Positions 1 to 5,164 of a stretch of 5,305 nt of DNA are shown here, piece after piece. Position numbers and translations under genes: made by a program. The notes under the pieces are model-generated. The model did not search any database. It worked only from the letters and a program-made list of their open reading frames with translations, and was not told where the DNA came from. The stretch's first letter is position 1, and each line of letters starts with the position of its first letter. Origin of the DNA: Bacteroidales bacterium (lineage in GTDB: Bacteria; Bacteroidota; Bacteroidia; Bacteroidales; Dysgonomonadaceae); NCBI GenBank assembly GCA_012518155.1, contig JAAYTC010000382.1, positions 1 to 5,305 of the forward strand. The letters run 5' to 3'.

Positions 1-1
1 G

Positions 2-55
2 TACGGGGTAAATTATCTTCCCTCCGCGCAGCAGAGCGTCCACACCTACTCGTGA
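2..55 (+). CDS. Possible C-terminal tail of an upstream gene (partial)
   Basis: One plus-strand frame is open from the left edge to a TGA at 53-55 and reads YGVNYLPSAQQSVHTYS. It is followed 37 bases later by a good intrinsic terminator, as expected for the end of a gene. The tail is too short to assign to a family. A second plus frame stays open to 84, so the choice of frame rests on the terminator spacing and the protein-like composition. This could be chance. Confidence 0.25.
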   Translation, partial: YGVNYLPSAQQSVHTYS

Positions 56-92
56 AAGAGCCAGGGTATTCCAACATAAGTTAACCCATTGC

Positions 93-123
93 CACGAAAA
101 AGGGACTTATCGTGTCTTTTTTT
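93..123 (+). terminator. Intrinsic terminator upstream of the glutamine synthetase gene
   Basis: CACGA (93-97) pairs with TCGTG (110-114). Inside it AAG (100-102) can pair with CTT (106-108) across a small internal loop. A run of seven T follows at 117-123. This suits termination of a plus-strand gene entering from the left and insulates the glutamine synthetase promoter. Confidence 0.5.
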
Positions 124-154
124 CTTGATTGCCCAAAATGTGAATCATTTTGTA

Positions 155-162
155 TATTTTTG
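155..162 (+). promoter_or_regulatory. Candidate -7 promoter element for the glutamine synthetase gene
   Basis: TATTTTTG matches the Bacteroidota -7 consensus TAnnTTTG exactly. The matching -33 element is poor: the nearest candidate is ATTG at 128-131, with 23 bp spacing instead of about 19. If used, transcription would start near 170 and give a leader of about 200 nt that includes the 13-bp repeat array. The surrounding DNA is very AT-rich, so an exact match by chance is possible. Confidence 0.4.
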
Positions 163-229
163 TATTATTATACGTGAGAAGGACGAGCTCTGTTTGAAAT
201 AAGATCGTCAGGTAGATAACAAGCCCAGG

Positions 230-333
230 TAATGAGTTCAGGCAACGAGTACAAGCAACGAGTACAAGTAACGAGTTCAAGCAACGAGTTCAAGCAACGA
301 GTTCAAGCAACGGGGACAAGCAACGAGTTCAAG
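230..333 (+). repeat. Tandem repeat, eight units of 13 bp
   Basis: Eight head-to-tail units start at 230, 243, 256, 269, 282, 295, 308 and 321. The consensus is CAACGAGTTCAAG. The first unit is the most diverged (TAATGAGTTCAGG). Units 2 and 3 have GAGTAC in place of GAGTTC, unit 4 begins with T, and unit 7 has GGGGAC. Units 5, 6 and 8 are identical. There are no spacers, so this is not a CRISPR array. The array lies in the probable 5' leader of the glutamine synthetase gene and ends 43 bp before its ATG. No unit contains a stop codon in any plus frame. Confidence 0.95.
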
Positions 334-376
334 TATAAAGGAGCAGCCATTTTTAACAAGATCAAAGGAAAAAAGT

Positions 377-2572
377 ATGTCAATATTACGGTTTAAAGCG
401 GTAGAAGAAGCATCAAAGAGGATGCCGGTAGAGGTGAAGGTTCCCGAACAATTACCCTCGGAATATTACGGGACATACGTTTTCAACCGCACGCAGATGT
501 CGAAGTACCTCTCGAAAGAGACCATGAATATTGTTCTTGAAGCCATCGACCGCGGTACCACTTTGCATCGGGGCATCGCCGAACACGTGGCAGCGGGCAT
601 GAAAATGTGGGCCATTGAAATGGGTGCTACTCACTACACGCACTGGTTTCAACCGCTCACGGAGGGAACAGCCGAGAAACACGACTCGTTTGTTGATTAC
701 GAGAATGGACCCGGCGGGAATATTATTGAACGCTTTTCGGGAAAACTGCTCGCGCAACAAGAGCCGGATGCATCGAGTTTCCCCAGCGGAGGGATACGAA
801 ACACGTTTGAAGCAAGGGGGTATACCGCGTGGGATCCGAGTTCTCCTGCTTTTATCATTGATGATACGCTCTGCATACCTACCGTTTTTATCTCCTACAC
901 GGGAGAGGCACTGGACTACAAGACGCCCTTGCTAAAGGCGCTATCCGCCGTAGATAAGGCATCCGTGGAGGTATGTAAACTATTCTACCCGGACGTGAGG
1001 AAGGTGTACTCTTTCCTGGGCTGGGAGCAGGAGTACTTTTTGGTGGACCAGGCGCTTTACTCGGCAAGACCCGACTTGAGCCTTACCGACCGCACTCTCA
1101 TGGGACACGAGAGCGCGAAGAACCAGCAGCTAGAGGATCACTATTTTGGCGCGATACCACCGCGTGTGGCCTCCTTTATGCGAGAGGTGGAATACGAGGC
1201 GTACAAATATGGCATCCCCTTGAAAACGCGCCACAACGAGGTGGCACCCAACCAATTTGAACTAGCTCCCATTTTCGGGGAGACCAACTTGGCCGTGGAC
1301 CAAAACTTGCTGGTGATGACCCTCATGCGGCGCATTGCACCCAAGCATCATTTTAAACTGCTCCTGCACGAGAAACCCTTTGCCGGAGTGAACGGCTCGG
1401 GAAAGCACTGCAACTGGTCGCTCTGCACCGATACGGGAATCGGGCTTTTTACTCCTGGGAAAACAGCTCACGAGAACCTGCTCTTCGTCACTTTCCTGGT
1501 GAATACCCTCATGGCAGTATACAAGCACAACGGCCTCCTCAAGTCCTCCATCATGTCGGCTAGCAACGCGCATCGGCTGGGAGCAAACGAGGCACCGCCG
1601 GCTATTATTTCCGTCTTCTTGGGAAAACAGATATCGGGAGTGCTAGACAAGATCGAGCAGAGTTCACAAGACGACGATATCACGGTGGATGAGCTGCGAC
1701 TGATGAAGCTGGGGGTAGCGCATATCCCTGAGGTGCTGATCGATAATACCGACCGCAACCGCACTTCTCCCTTCGCTTTCACAGGCAACCGCTTCGAGTT
1801 CCGCGCGGTGGGATCGTCGGCCAACTGCTCATCGGCAATGATCGCGCTCAACTCGGTGATGGCAGCTCAACTGATAGATTTCAAAAAAGAGATCGACGCG
1901 AAGACTGGCAGCGGAATGAAGACCGAAGAGGCGATTTTCGACACCCTCCGCCACTATATACGAGAATGTAAACCGATCCGATTCGAAGGCAACGGGTACA
2001 GCGACGAATGGAAAGAGGAAGCAAAGCAGCGAGGCCTCAATTGCGAGACGAGCGTGCCACTGATCTATAACGAGTACACGAGAGAGGAGTCGGTGGTAAT
2101 GTTTGAAAGCATTGGCGTGTTAAACGAGAAAGAGCTTCACGCGCGCAACGAGGTGAAATGGGAGATGTATACCAAGAAGATACAGATCGAGGCACGCGTG
2201 TTGGGCGATCTCAGCATGAACCATATTATCCCGGTGGCCACCGAGTACCAGTCGATGCTGCTCGACAACATTTACAAAATGCATGCCGTGTTCGATAAGG
2301 AAAAGGCAAACAAGCTATCGAAAGAGGATGCCGCGCTTATCGAAGATATCGCCGATCATATATCGGCCATTAAAACCAACGTGGACGATATGGTAGAGGC
2401 ACGAAAAGCGGCAAACAAGCTGGAAGATGCGTACGAGAAAGCGGTGGCTTATCACGACACGGTGGAGCCTTTCCTGAATGTTATCCGATATCACGTGGAC
2501 AAGCTGGAGCTAATCGTGGATAACCAGATGTGGACACTGCCCAAGTACAGGGAACTGCTATTTATTAGTTAA
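377..2572 (+). CDS. glnN: Glutamine synthetase, type III (GSIII)
   Basis: Catalyses ATP-dependent joining of ammonia to glutamate to make glutamine (EC 6.3.1.2), the main cytoplasmic route of ammonia assimilation. At 731 aa it has the size of GSIII (about 700-730), far longer than GSI or GSII. Visible signatures: the GSIII N-terminal block THYTHWFQPLTEGTAEKHD (85-103); KLLAQQEPDASSFPSGG (123-139); the catalytic/metal segment LGWEQEYFLVD (214-224, E217 and E219); RHNEVAPNQFE (285-295); the glutamate-binding NGSGKHCNWS (339-348); NRTSPFAFTGNRFEFR (461-476); and LGDLSMNHIIP (609-619). The helical C-terminal extension is complete. Known GSIII enzymes, such as that of Bacteroides fragilis, are dodecamers. 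The start is supported by AAAGGA at 364-369, seven bases before the ATG. It is monocistronic: a terminator follows and the next gene is convergent. The leader carries a 13-bp repeat array. Such genes are also named glnA in Bacteroides. Confidence 0.97.
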   Translation: MSILRFKAVEEASKRMPVEVKVPEQLPSEYYGTYVFNRTQMSKYLSKETMNIVLEAIDRGTTLHRGIAEHVAAGMKMWAIEMGATHYTHWFQPLTEGTAEKHDSFVDYENGPGGNIIERFSGKLLAQQEPDASSFPSGGIRNTFEARGYTAWDPSSPAFIIDDTLCIPTVFISYTGEALDYKTPLLKALSAVDKASVEVCKLFYPDVRKVYSFLGWEQEYFLVDQALYSARPDLSLTDRTLMGHESAKNQQLEDHYFGAIPPRVASFMREVEYEAYKYGIPLKTRHNEVAPNQFELAPIFGETNLAVDQNLLVMTLMRRIAPKHHFKLLLHEKPFAGVNGSGKHCNWSLCTDTGIGLFTPGKTAHENLLFVTFLVNTLMAVYKHNGLLKSSIMSASNAHRLGANEAPPAIISVFLGKQISGVLDKIEQSSQDDDITVDELRLMKLGVAHIPEVLIDNTDRNRTSPFAFTGNRFEFRAVGSSANCSSAMIALNSVMAAQLIDFKKEIDAKTGSGMKTEEAIFDTLRHYIRECKPIRFEGNGYSDEWKEEAKQRGLNCETSVPLIYNEYTREESVVMFESIGVLNEKELHARNEVKWEMYTKKIQIEARVLGDLSMNHIIPVATEYQSMLLDNIYKMHAVFDKEKANKLSKEDAALIEDIADHISAIKTNVDDMVEARKAANKLEDAYEKAVAYHDTVEPFLNVIRYHVDKLELIVDNQMWTLPKYRELLFIS

Positions 2573-2603
2573 ATCACAAAGCTTGACCACTCACCACTAA
2601 TTA

Positions 2604-2640
2604 AAAAAATAGCAGGAATCTATTCTCCCTGCTATTTTTT
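2604..2640. terminator. Bidirectional intrinsic terminator between convergent genes
   Basis: A perfect 13-bp stem is formed by 2604-2616 (six A, then TAGCAGG) and 2628-2640 (CCTGCTA, then six T), with an 11-nt loop. The stem is flanked by A-runs on one side and T-runs on the other, so it reads as a terminator on both strands. It lies 31 bp after the glutamine synthetase stop and 26 bp after the stop of the minus-strand guanylyltransferase gene, serving both. Confidence 0.9.
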
Positions 2641-2666
2641 GACCTCAACTAAACAACGAAAGAGGG

Positions 2667-3749
2667 TTAAATATACTCGTCGCCATAGCGAAGCTTCACA
2701 TCGGTCACGAAGTGCTTAATCCGTTGCTCTTCGCTCTTCTTGCAAACAAGAAGAACATTATCTGACTCGGCCACGATATAATCTTCCAATCCCTGCACCA
2801 CGACCAACTTATCGTCGCTCATCGCCACGATGTTGTCGCTGCTCTCTACAAAGAGTGTTTTGCAGTTCAGGTGGGCGTTGTTGTTTTCATCCCGACCGGA
2901 AATCTCGTGCAACGCTCCCCACGTTCCCAGATCGCTCCAGCCAAAATCGGATATGTTCACGTAAACGTTATCGGCCTTCTCCAGTATCCCGTAATCGATG
3001 GAAATATTGGGGCAAAAAGGGAAACTTTCATCGATGAATTTTTTCTCGTCGGGCGTGTTGAAAAGATCTTTCCCCTCGTTGAATTTTTGGTTGATATCGG
3101 GGAGATATTTCTTGAAAGCAGCCATGATGCTGTTCACGTTCCACAGAAAAATACCGGAGTTCCAAACGAACTCACCACTGTCGACAAACTTTTTCGCCAA
3201 CTCGTAATCGGGCTTCTCGGTGAACGCCTTTACTTTAAAAATACCGTTCTCCTCCTCTTCATTCGACTGGATATAGCCATAGCCTGTTTCGGGCCTACTG
3301 GGTTGAATACCGAGCGTGAGCAGCACCGGCTTCTTCTCCACGAAGTCGAGCCCCTTTCGTATATCGTCGACGAACTCATCCACGTTCACGATCAGGTGAT
3401 CGGACGGTGCCACCACGATATTGGCGTTGGGGTTAACCGCCCGTATCCGGAAAGAAGCGTACGCGATGGCGGGAGCCGTGTTCCTTCGAATCGGCTCCAG
3501 CAAAAGTTGATCTTCTTTCAACTCGGGCAGTTGCTGCATGGTCATCTCTGCATAAGCATCGTTAGTAACGATGTAGATATTCTCTGCCGGCAGGATTTTC
3601 TTAAAACGGTCGAACGTGCTTTGCAGCAGTGACCGCCCTGTGCCAAAAAAATCAAGAAACTGTTTGGGTTTACCCTCTTTACTGAAGGGCCAGAAGCGGC
3701 TTCCCACACCACCGCTCATAATTACACAATAATTATTATTGTTCTTCAT
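2667..3749 (-). CDS. manC: Mannose-1-phosphate guanylyltransferase (GDP-mannose pyrophosphorylase)
   Basis: Makes GDP-mannose from GTP and mannose 1-phosphate (EC 2.7.7.13) in the cytoplasm, the donor for mannose and, through later enzymes, fucose in capsule, O-antigen and glycoproteins. The 360-aa protein has the sugar-nucleotidyltransferase order of motifs: GGVGSRFWP (13-21), PKQF (28-31, with catalytic K29), EPIRRNTAPA (85-94), APSDH (114-118), GYGYIQ (156-161), EKP (178-180), WNSGIFLW (196-203), DYGILEK (252-258) and WSDLGTW (271-277). A short C-terminal segment follows. It lacks the cupin phosphomannose isomerase domain of the roughly 470-aa bifunctional AlgA/ManC enzymes, so it is the monofunctional form common in Bacteroidota. 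The N-terminus is rich in Asn (KNNNN). The start is the ATG immediately before the glycine-rich loop; the ribosome site (TTAGG) is weak and no clear promoter was found. No polysaccharide genes adjoin it here. Confidence 0.95.
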   Translation of the reverse strand: MKNNNNYCVIMSGGVGSRFWPFSKEGKPKQFLDFFGTGRSLLQSTFDRFKKILPAENIYIVTNDAYAEMTMQQLPELKEDQLLLEPIRRNTAPAIAYASFRIRAVNPNANIVVAPSDHLIVNVDEFVDDIRKGLDFVEKKPVLLTLGIQPSRPETGYGYIQSNEEEENGIFKVKAFTEKPDYELAKKFVDSGEFVWNSGIFLWNVNSIMAAFKKYLPDINQKFNEGKDLFNTPDEKKFIDESFPFCPNISIDYGILEKADNVYVNISDFGWSDLGTWGALHEISGRDENNNAHLNCKTLFVESSDNIVAMSDDKLVVVQGLEDYIVAESDNVLLVCKKSEEQRIKHFVTDVKLRYGDEYI

Positions 3750-3782
3750 CCTAAGATTATATAATGTTTAATAAATTGAAAA

Positions 3783-4031
3783 TCATTCGCTTTTATAATT
3801 GATCCAGTAAACAGAACGCGCAGCTTCGCCATGTACAGCGAGTTGTTCTAATTGAATAACATTGTTCCATTGCAATTTGTTTGATAGCTTTGTGTTCCTG
3901 AATGGCTTCGCGCACGCTTCTAATTGCTCACGCTTGCTTTTCAAACTTTTGAGCCTTTCAAGGGTTATTAACCGTTTTTTCACTTTCTGTTTACCCTTTA
4001 AAGATACGAATAAAAAATGAAATTGGAGCAA
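3783..4031 (-). CDS. Doubtful small ORF upstream of the guanylyltransferase gene
   Basis: The 82-codon open frame is basic and Leu/Lys-rich at the front (LITLERLKSLKSKREQLEA) and ends in LAVHGEAARSVYWINYKSE. I do not recognise it. A better start may be the GTG at 3981-3983, giving 66 aa beginning VKKRLITLERL, because a -7-like element lies at 3999-4006. The stop is 33 bp from the start of manC on the same strand, so the two could be co-transcribed. An alternative minus frame over about 3850-3930 reads equally protein-like (REAIQEHKAIKQIAMEQ), so this may be a decayed gene with frameshifts or a dispersed intergenic repeat. The DNA is more GC-rich than its surroundings. Confidence 0.3.
   Translation of the reverse strand: MLQFHFLFVSLKGKQKVKKRLITLERLKSLKSKREQLEACAKPFRNTKLSNKLQWNNVIQLEQLAVHGEAARSVYWINYKSE
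3999..4006 (-). promoter_or_regulatory. Weak candidate -7 element, minus strand
   Basis: On the minus strand TATCTTTA matches TAnnTTTG at five of the six fixed positions. No good TTTG lies about 19 bp upstream of it. If active it would start a transcript near 3992 reading into the small ORF and on into manC, giving manC a leader of about 240 nt. It is one of few promoter-like sites upstream of manC. Confidence 0.2.
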
Positions 4032-4081
4032 TGAAGCTAAAAAGTATTCGAATCCAGTATTAATTGGAGTAGTTATTTCTC

Positions 4082-4106
4082 TCCCCTGTCGTAATTTTTA
4101 AGGGGA
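4082..4106. repeat. Small inverted repeat (hairpin)
   Basis: TCCCCT (4082-4087) and AGGGGA (4101-4106) can form a 6-bp stem with a 13-nt AT-rich loop. No T-run follows on either strand, so it does not read as an intrinsic terminator. It sits in the otherwise featureless AT-rich DNA between the small minus-strand ORF and the tRNA promoter. Confidence 0.3.
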
Positions 4107-4140
4107 TAAATAAATAAGCAAAAAAAGGATGCCTACCTAT

Positions 4141-4170
4141 TTTGAATTACCAAAAATATATGTACTTTTG
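4141..4170 (+). promoter_or_regulatory. Promoter of the tRNA-Leu gene
   Basis: TTTG (4141-4144), an 18-bp spacer and TACTTTTG (4163-4170) match the Bacteroidota -33/-7 consensus exactly, with spacing one base short of the usual 19. Transcription would start near 4176, about 27 nt before the mature tRNA 5' end, leaving a short leader for RNase P to remove. Confidence 0.85.
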
Positions 4171-4202
4171 CACACGCTTAGAGCGAATCCCGTTAAAGCG
4201 AT

Positions 4203-4286
4203 GCCCAGATGGCGGAATTGGTAGACGCGTTGGTCTCAAACACCAATGGATGCAAGTCCTTGTCGGTTCGATCCCGACTCTGGGTA
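4203..4286 (+). tRNA. tRNA-Leu, anticodon CAA
   Basis: A complete cloverleaf. Acceptor stem GCCCAGA (4203-4209) pairs with TCTGGGT (4279-4285), with one G-T pair at the end; the discriminator is A4286. The anticodon stem TTGGT (4230-4234) / ACCAA (4242-4246) encloses loop CTCAAAC, giving anticodon CAA (4237-4239), which reads UUG. The long variable arm (4247-4261, GGA/TCC stem) marks a class II tRNA and fits leucine. The T arm is GTCGG (4262-4266), loop TTCGATC, CCGAC (4274-4278). CCA is not encoded and must be added after transcription. It stands alone with its own promoter and terminator. Confidence 0.97.
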
Positions 4287-4296
4287 CGATTTCAAC

Positions 4297-4331
4297 AAAG
4301 CCCCAGCTGTTAATCAACCAGTTGGGGTTTT
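4297..4331 (+). terminator. Intrinsic terminator of the tRNA-Leu transcript
   Basis: CCCCAGCTG (4301-4309) pairs with CAGTTGGGG (4319-4327) through one G-T pair, with a 9-nt loop. The stem can be extended by AAAG (4297-4300) against TTTT (4328-4331). It begins 11 bp after the tRNA. It could also stop the minus-strand XRE gene that ends at 4367, though the T-tract on that strand is poor. Confidence 0.8.
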
Positions 4332-4366
4332 GTCCTTTCAAGGTTCTCCTGTGATATTAATCCATG

Positions 4367-4579
4367 CTATATTATCTCCTTTAGATCTACTTCCAATGCA
4401 TTAGCAATTTTAACCAAGGTACCGACAGTAAAATTAGTTCTTCCTTTTTCAATTCGGATAACATTATTGTATTCCATATCAAGTTTATCCGCAAAATCTT
4501 GAATAGAAACGTTTTTGCTTTCGCGTAACCTTCTAATCTTTAGTCCTATTTTAATTAATATTTCGTTTTTATTAAGCAT
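4367..4579 (-). CDS. Small XRE-family helix-turn-helix DNA-binding protein
   Basis: A 70-aa protein that is almost entirely one Cro/C1-type helix-turn-helix domain: helix 1 IGLKIRRLRE (11-20), helix 2 SIQDFADKLDM (25-35), recognition helix EYNNVIRIEKG (36-46), helix 4 TVGTLVKIANAL (51-62) and the typical ending ALEVDLKEII. It probably binds DNA as a dimer and represses a nearby promoter. Its target is not known. I chose the ATG at 4577-4579. The frame stays open to an ATG at 4669, but that adds 30 hydrophobic residues before the domain and overlaps the divergent gene. A poor promoter-like pair (TTTG 4613-4616, 19 bp, TATATGAC 4586-4593) would give an almost leaderless transcript. Stand-alone regulators of this size are common near mobile elements and toxin-antitoxin loci. 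Confidence 0.85.
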   Translation of the reverse strand: MLNKNEILIKIGLKIRRLRESKNVSIQDFADKLDMEYNNVIRIEKGRTNFTVGTLVKIANALEVDLKEII

Positions 4580-4631
4580 GATTCTGTCATATATGATTGC
4601 TTGATGAAATTTCAAATTAAGATAAAAACGA

Positions 4632-4844
4632 ATGAATAACATTATGGAAAGAAAGAATTTTGAATACATGCTCTATATGGGAAAAAGTGTTTTGAACAAT
4701 ACTTGCATCCATATCCAAAAACTATTTTTCGGTAAGGAGATGTGCCTGTATGAATACTCATACGCGGATCACATAACGAAAGGTCTTGAAGTTATCCTGG
4801 ATGATGACATTGTCTTAGTCTGTGTTTTTGAATTTCACAAATAG
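4632..4844 (+). CDS. Hypothetical protein, 70 aa
   Basis: I do not recognise this small protein. It has a mixed charged/aromatic composition (KNFEYMLYMGK near the front, MCLYEYSYADHITKG in the middle, LDDDIVLVCVFEF at the end), which reads as a small folded alpha/beta protein rather than frame noise. It has no signal peptide or membrane segment and contains three cysteines. A second ATG at 4644 gives 66 aa; neither start has a good ribosome site. It is divergent from the XRE gene, 52 bp apart, so the two could share a control region, and its stop abuts the minus-strand remnant at 4845. The best promoter-like site, TATGATTG at 4592-4599, lacks a -33 partner. Confidence 0.5.
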   Translation: MNNIMERKNFEYMLYMGKSVLNNTCIHIQKLFFGKEMCLYEYSYADHITKGLEVILDDDIVLVCVFEFHK

Positions 4845-4976
4845 TTACCTCGCCTTACTTTTTCCTGACGACAATACGGGAAGATTCGGTTTAATCCAAA
4901 CTATAACTGAATCTTCATAGGGGAAAATCATACTGTCATCACTTTCTGCTCCTTCCGGCTTAGGGTCGGCGCTCAT
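4845..4976 (-). pseudogene. Probable 3' remnant of a gene, or an unrecognised small protein
   Basis: On the minus strand a frame is open from a TAA at 5115-5117 down to a TAA at 4845-4847, 89 sense codons, but it has no ATG until 4974-4976. The part from the ATG encodes 43 aa (MSADPKPEGAESDD, then MIFPYEDSVIVWIKPNLP). The codons before it (LLVDVTTFKVTV) also read as protein, suggesting a beta-strand-rich domain cut off at its 5' end. No ribosome site stands out. A GTG at about 5022-5024 is another possible start. I cannot name a family. A 12-bp inverted repeat lies inside the frame. It converges with the 70-aa gene, the two stops touching. Confidence 0.35.
4880..4916. repeat. Inverted repeat with 12-bp arms
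   Basis: GAAGATTCGGTT (4880-4891) and AACTGAATCTTC (4905-4916) are reverse complements except for one G-T pair, with a 13-nt loop. The outer eight bases of each arm are perfect. No T-run follows on either strand, so it is not a standard terminator. It lies within the minus-strand remnant frame. Confidence 0.75.
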
Positions 4977-5064
4977 AACAGTTACCTTGAATGTAGTGAC
5001 ATCAACTAATAAAACCACAGTGCTGGTACAGAGATCGTGCAGTATTAACAGGGTGTTTATAGTA

Positions 5065-5085
5065 GTTGATATAGGGTTGATATAG
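5065..5085 (+). repeat. Two direct copies of GTTGATATAG
   Basis: The 10-mer occurs at 5065-5074 and 5076-5085, an 11-bp period (about one helical turn), so both copies face the same side of the DNA. They end 12 bp before the -33 element of the NTPase promoter, where an activator usually binds. A third partial copy, AGTTGAT, is at 5141-5147. Confidence 0.7.
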
Positions 5086-5097
5086 ATTATGCTATTT

Positions 5098-5128
5098 TTT
5101 GCAGTACAGATTATTTAATGTATTTTTG
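5098..5128 (+). promoter_or_regulatory. Promoter of the P-loop NTPase gene
   Basis: TTTG (5098-5101), a 19-bp spacer and TATTTTTG (5121-5128) match the Bacteroidota promoter consensus in both elements and in spacing. Transcription would start near 5134, leaving a leader of about 30 nt before the ATG at 5165. Confidence 0.85.
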
Positions 5129-5164
5129 GAGTATCGTGCAAGTTGATGATCAAATGGAGCACCT

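Noticed and set aside
230..333. CRISPR array
   Set aside because: Units are 13 bp, contiguous and without spacers, and no cas gene is near.
170..376. Riboswitch or glutamine-sensing RNA in the glutamine synthetase leader
   Set aside because: I saw no conserved riboswitch motif or strong nested stems. The leader is dominated by the tandem repeat.
452..1851. Minus-strand and alternate-frame ORFs inside glutamine synthetase (452-760, 615-935, 1141-1344, 1262-1573, 1468-1851)
   Set aside because: All lie within the conserved GSIII coding region and show no recognisable domain. They are shadows of its moderately GC-rich codons.
2871..3632. Long plus-strand ORF (253 codons) opposite manC
   Set aside because: It is antisense to a fully conserved guanylyltransferase gene, and its translation shows no recognisable domain.
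4142..4354. ORFs on both strands across the tRNA (plus 4142-4354, minus 4147-4341)
   Set aside because: They translate the tRNA itself, its promoter and its terminator. Such ORFs are a known annotation artefact.
4580..4669. Thirty-residue N-terminal extension of the XRE protein from the ATG at 4669
   Set aside because: It is hydrophobic, lies before a complete domain and overlaps the divergent gene. The ATG at 4579 fits the family better.
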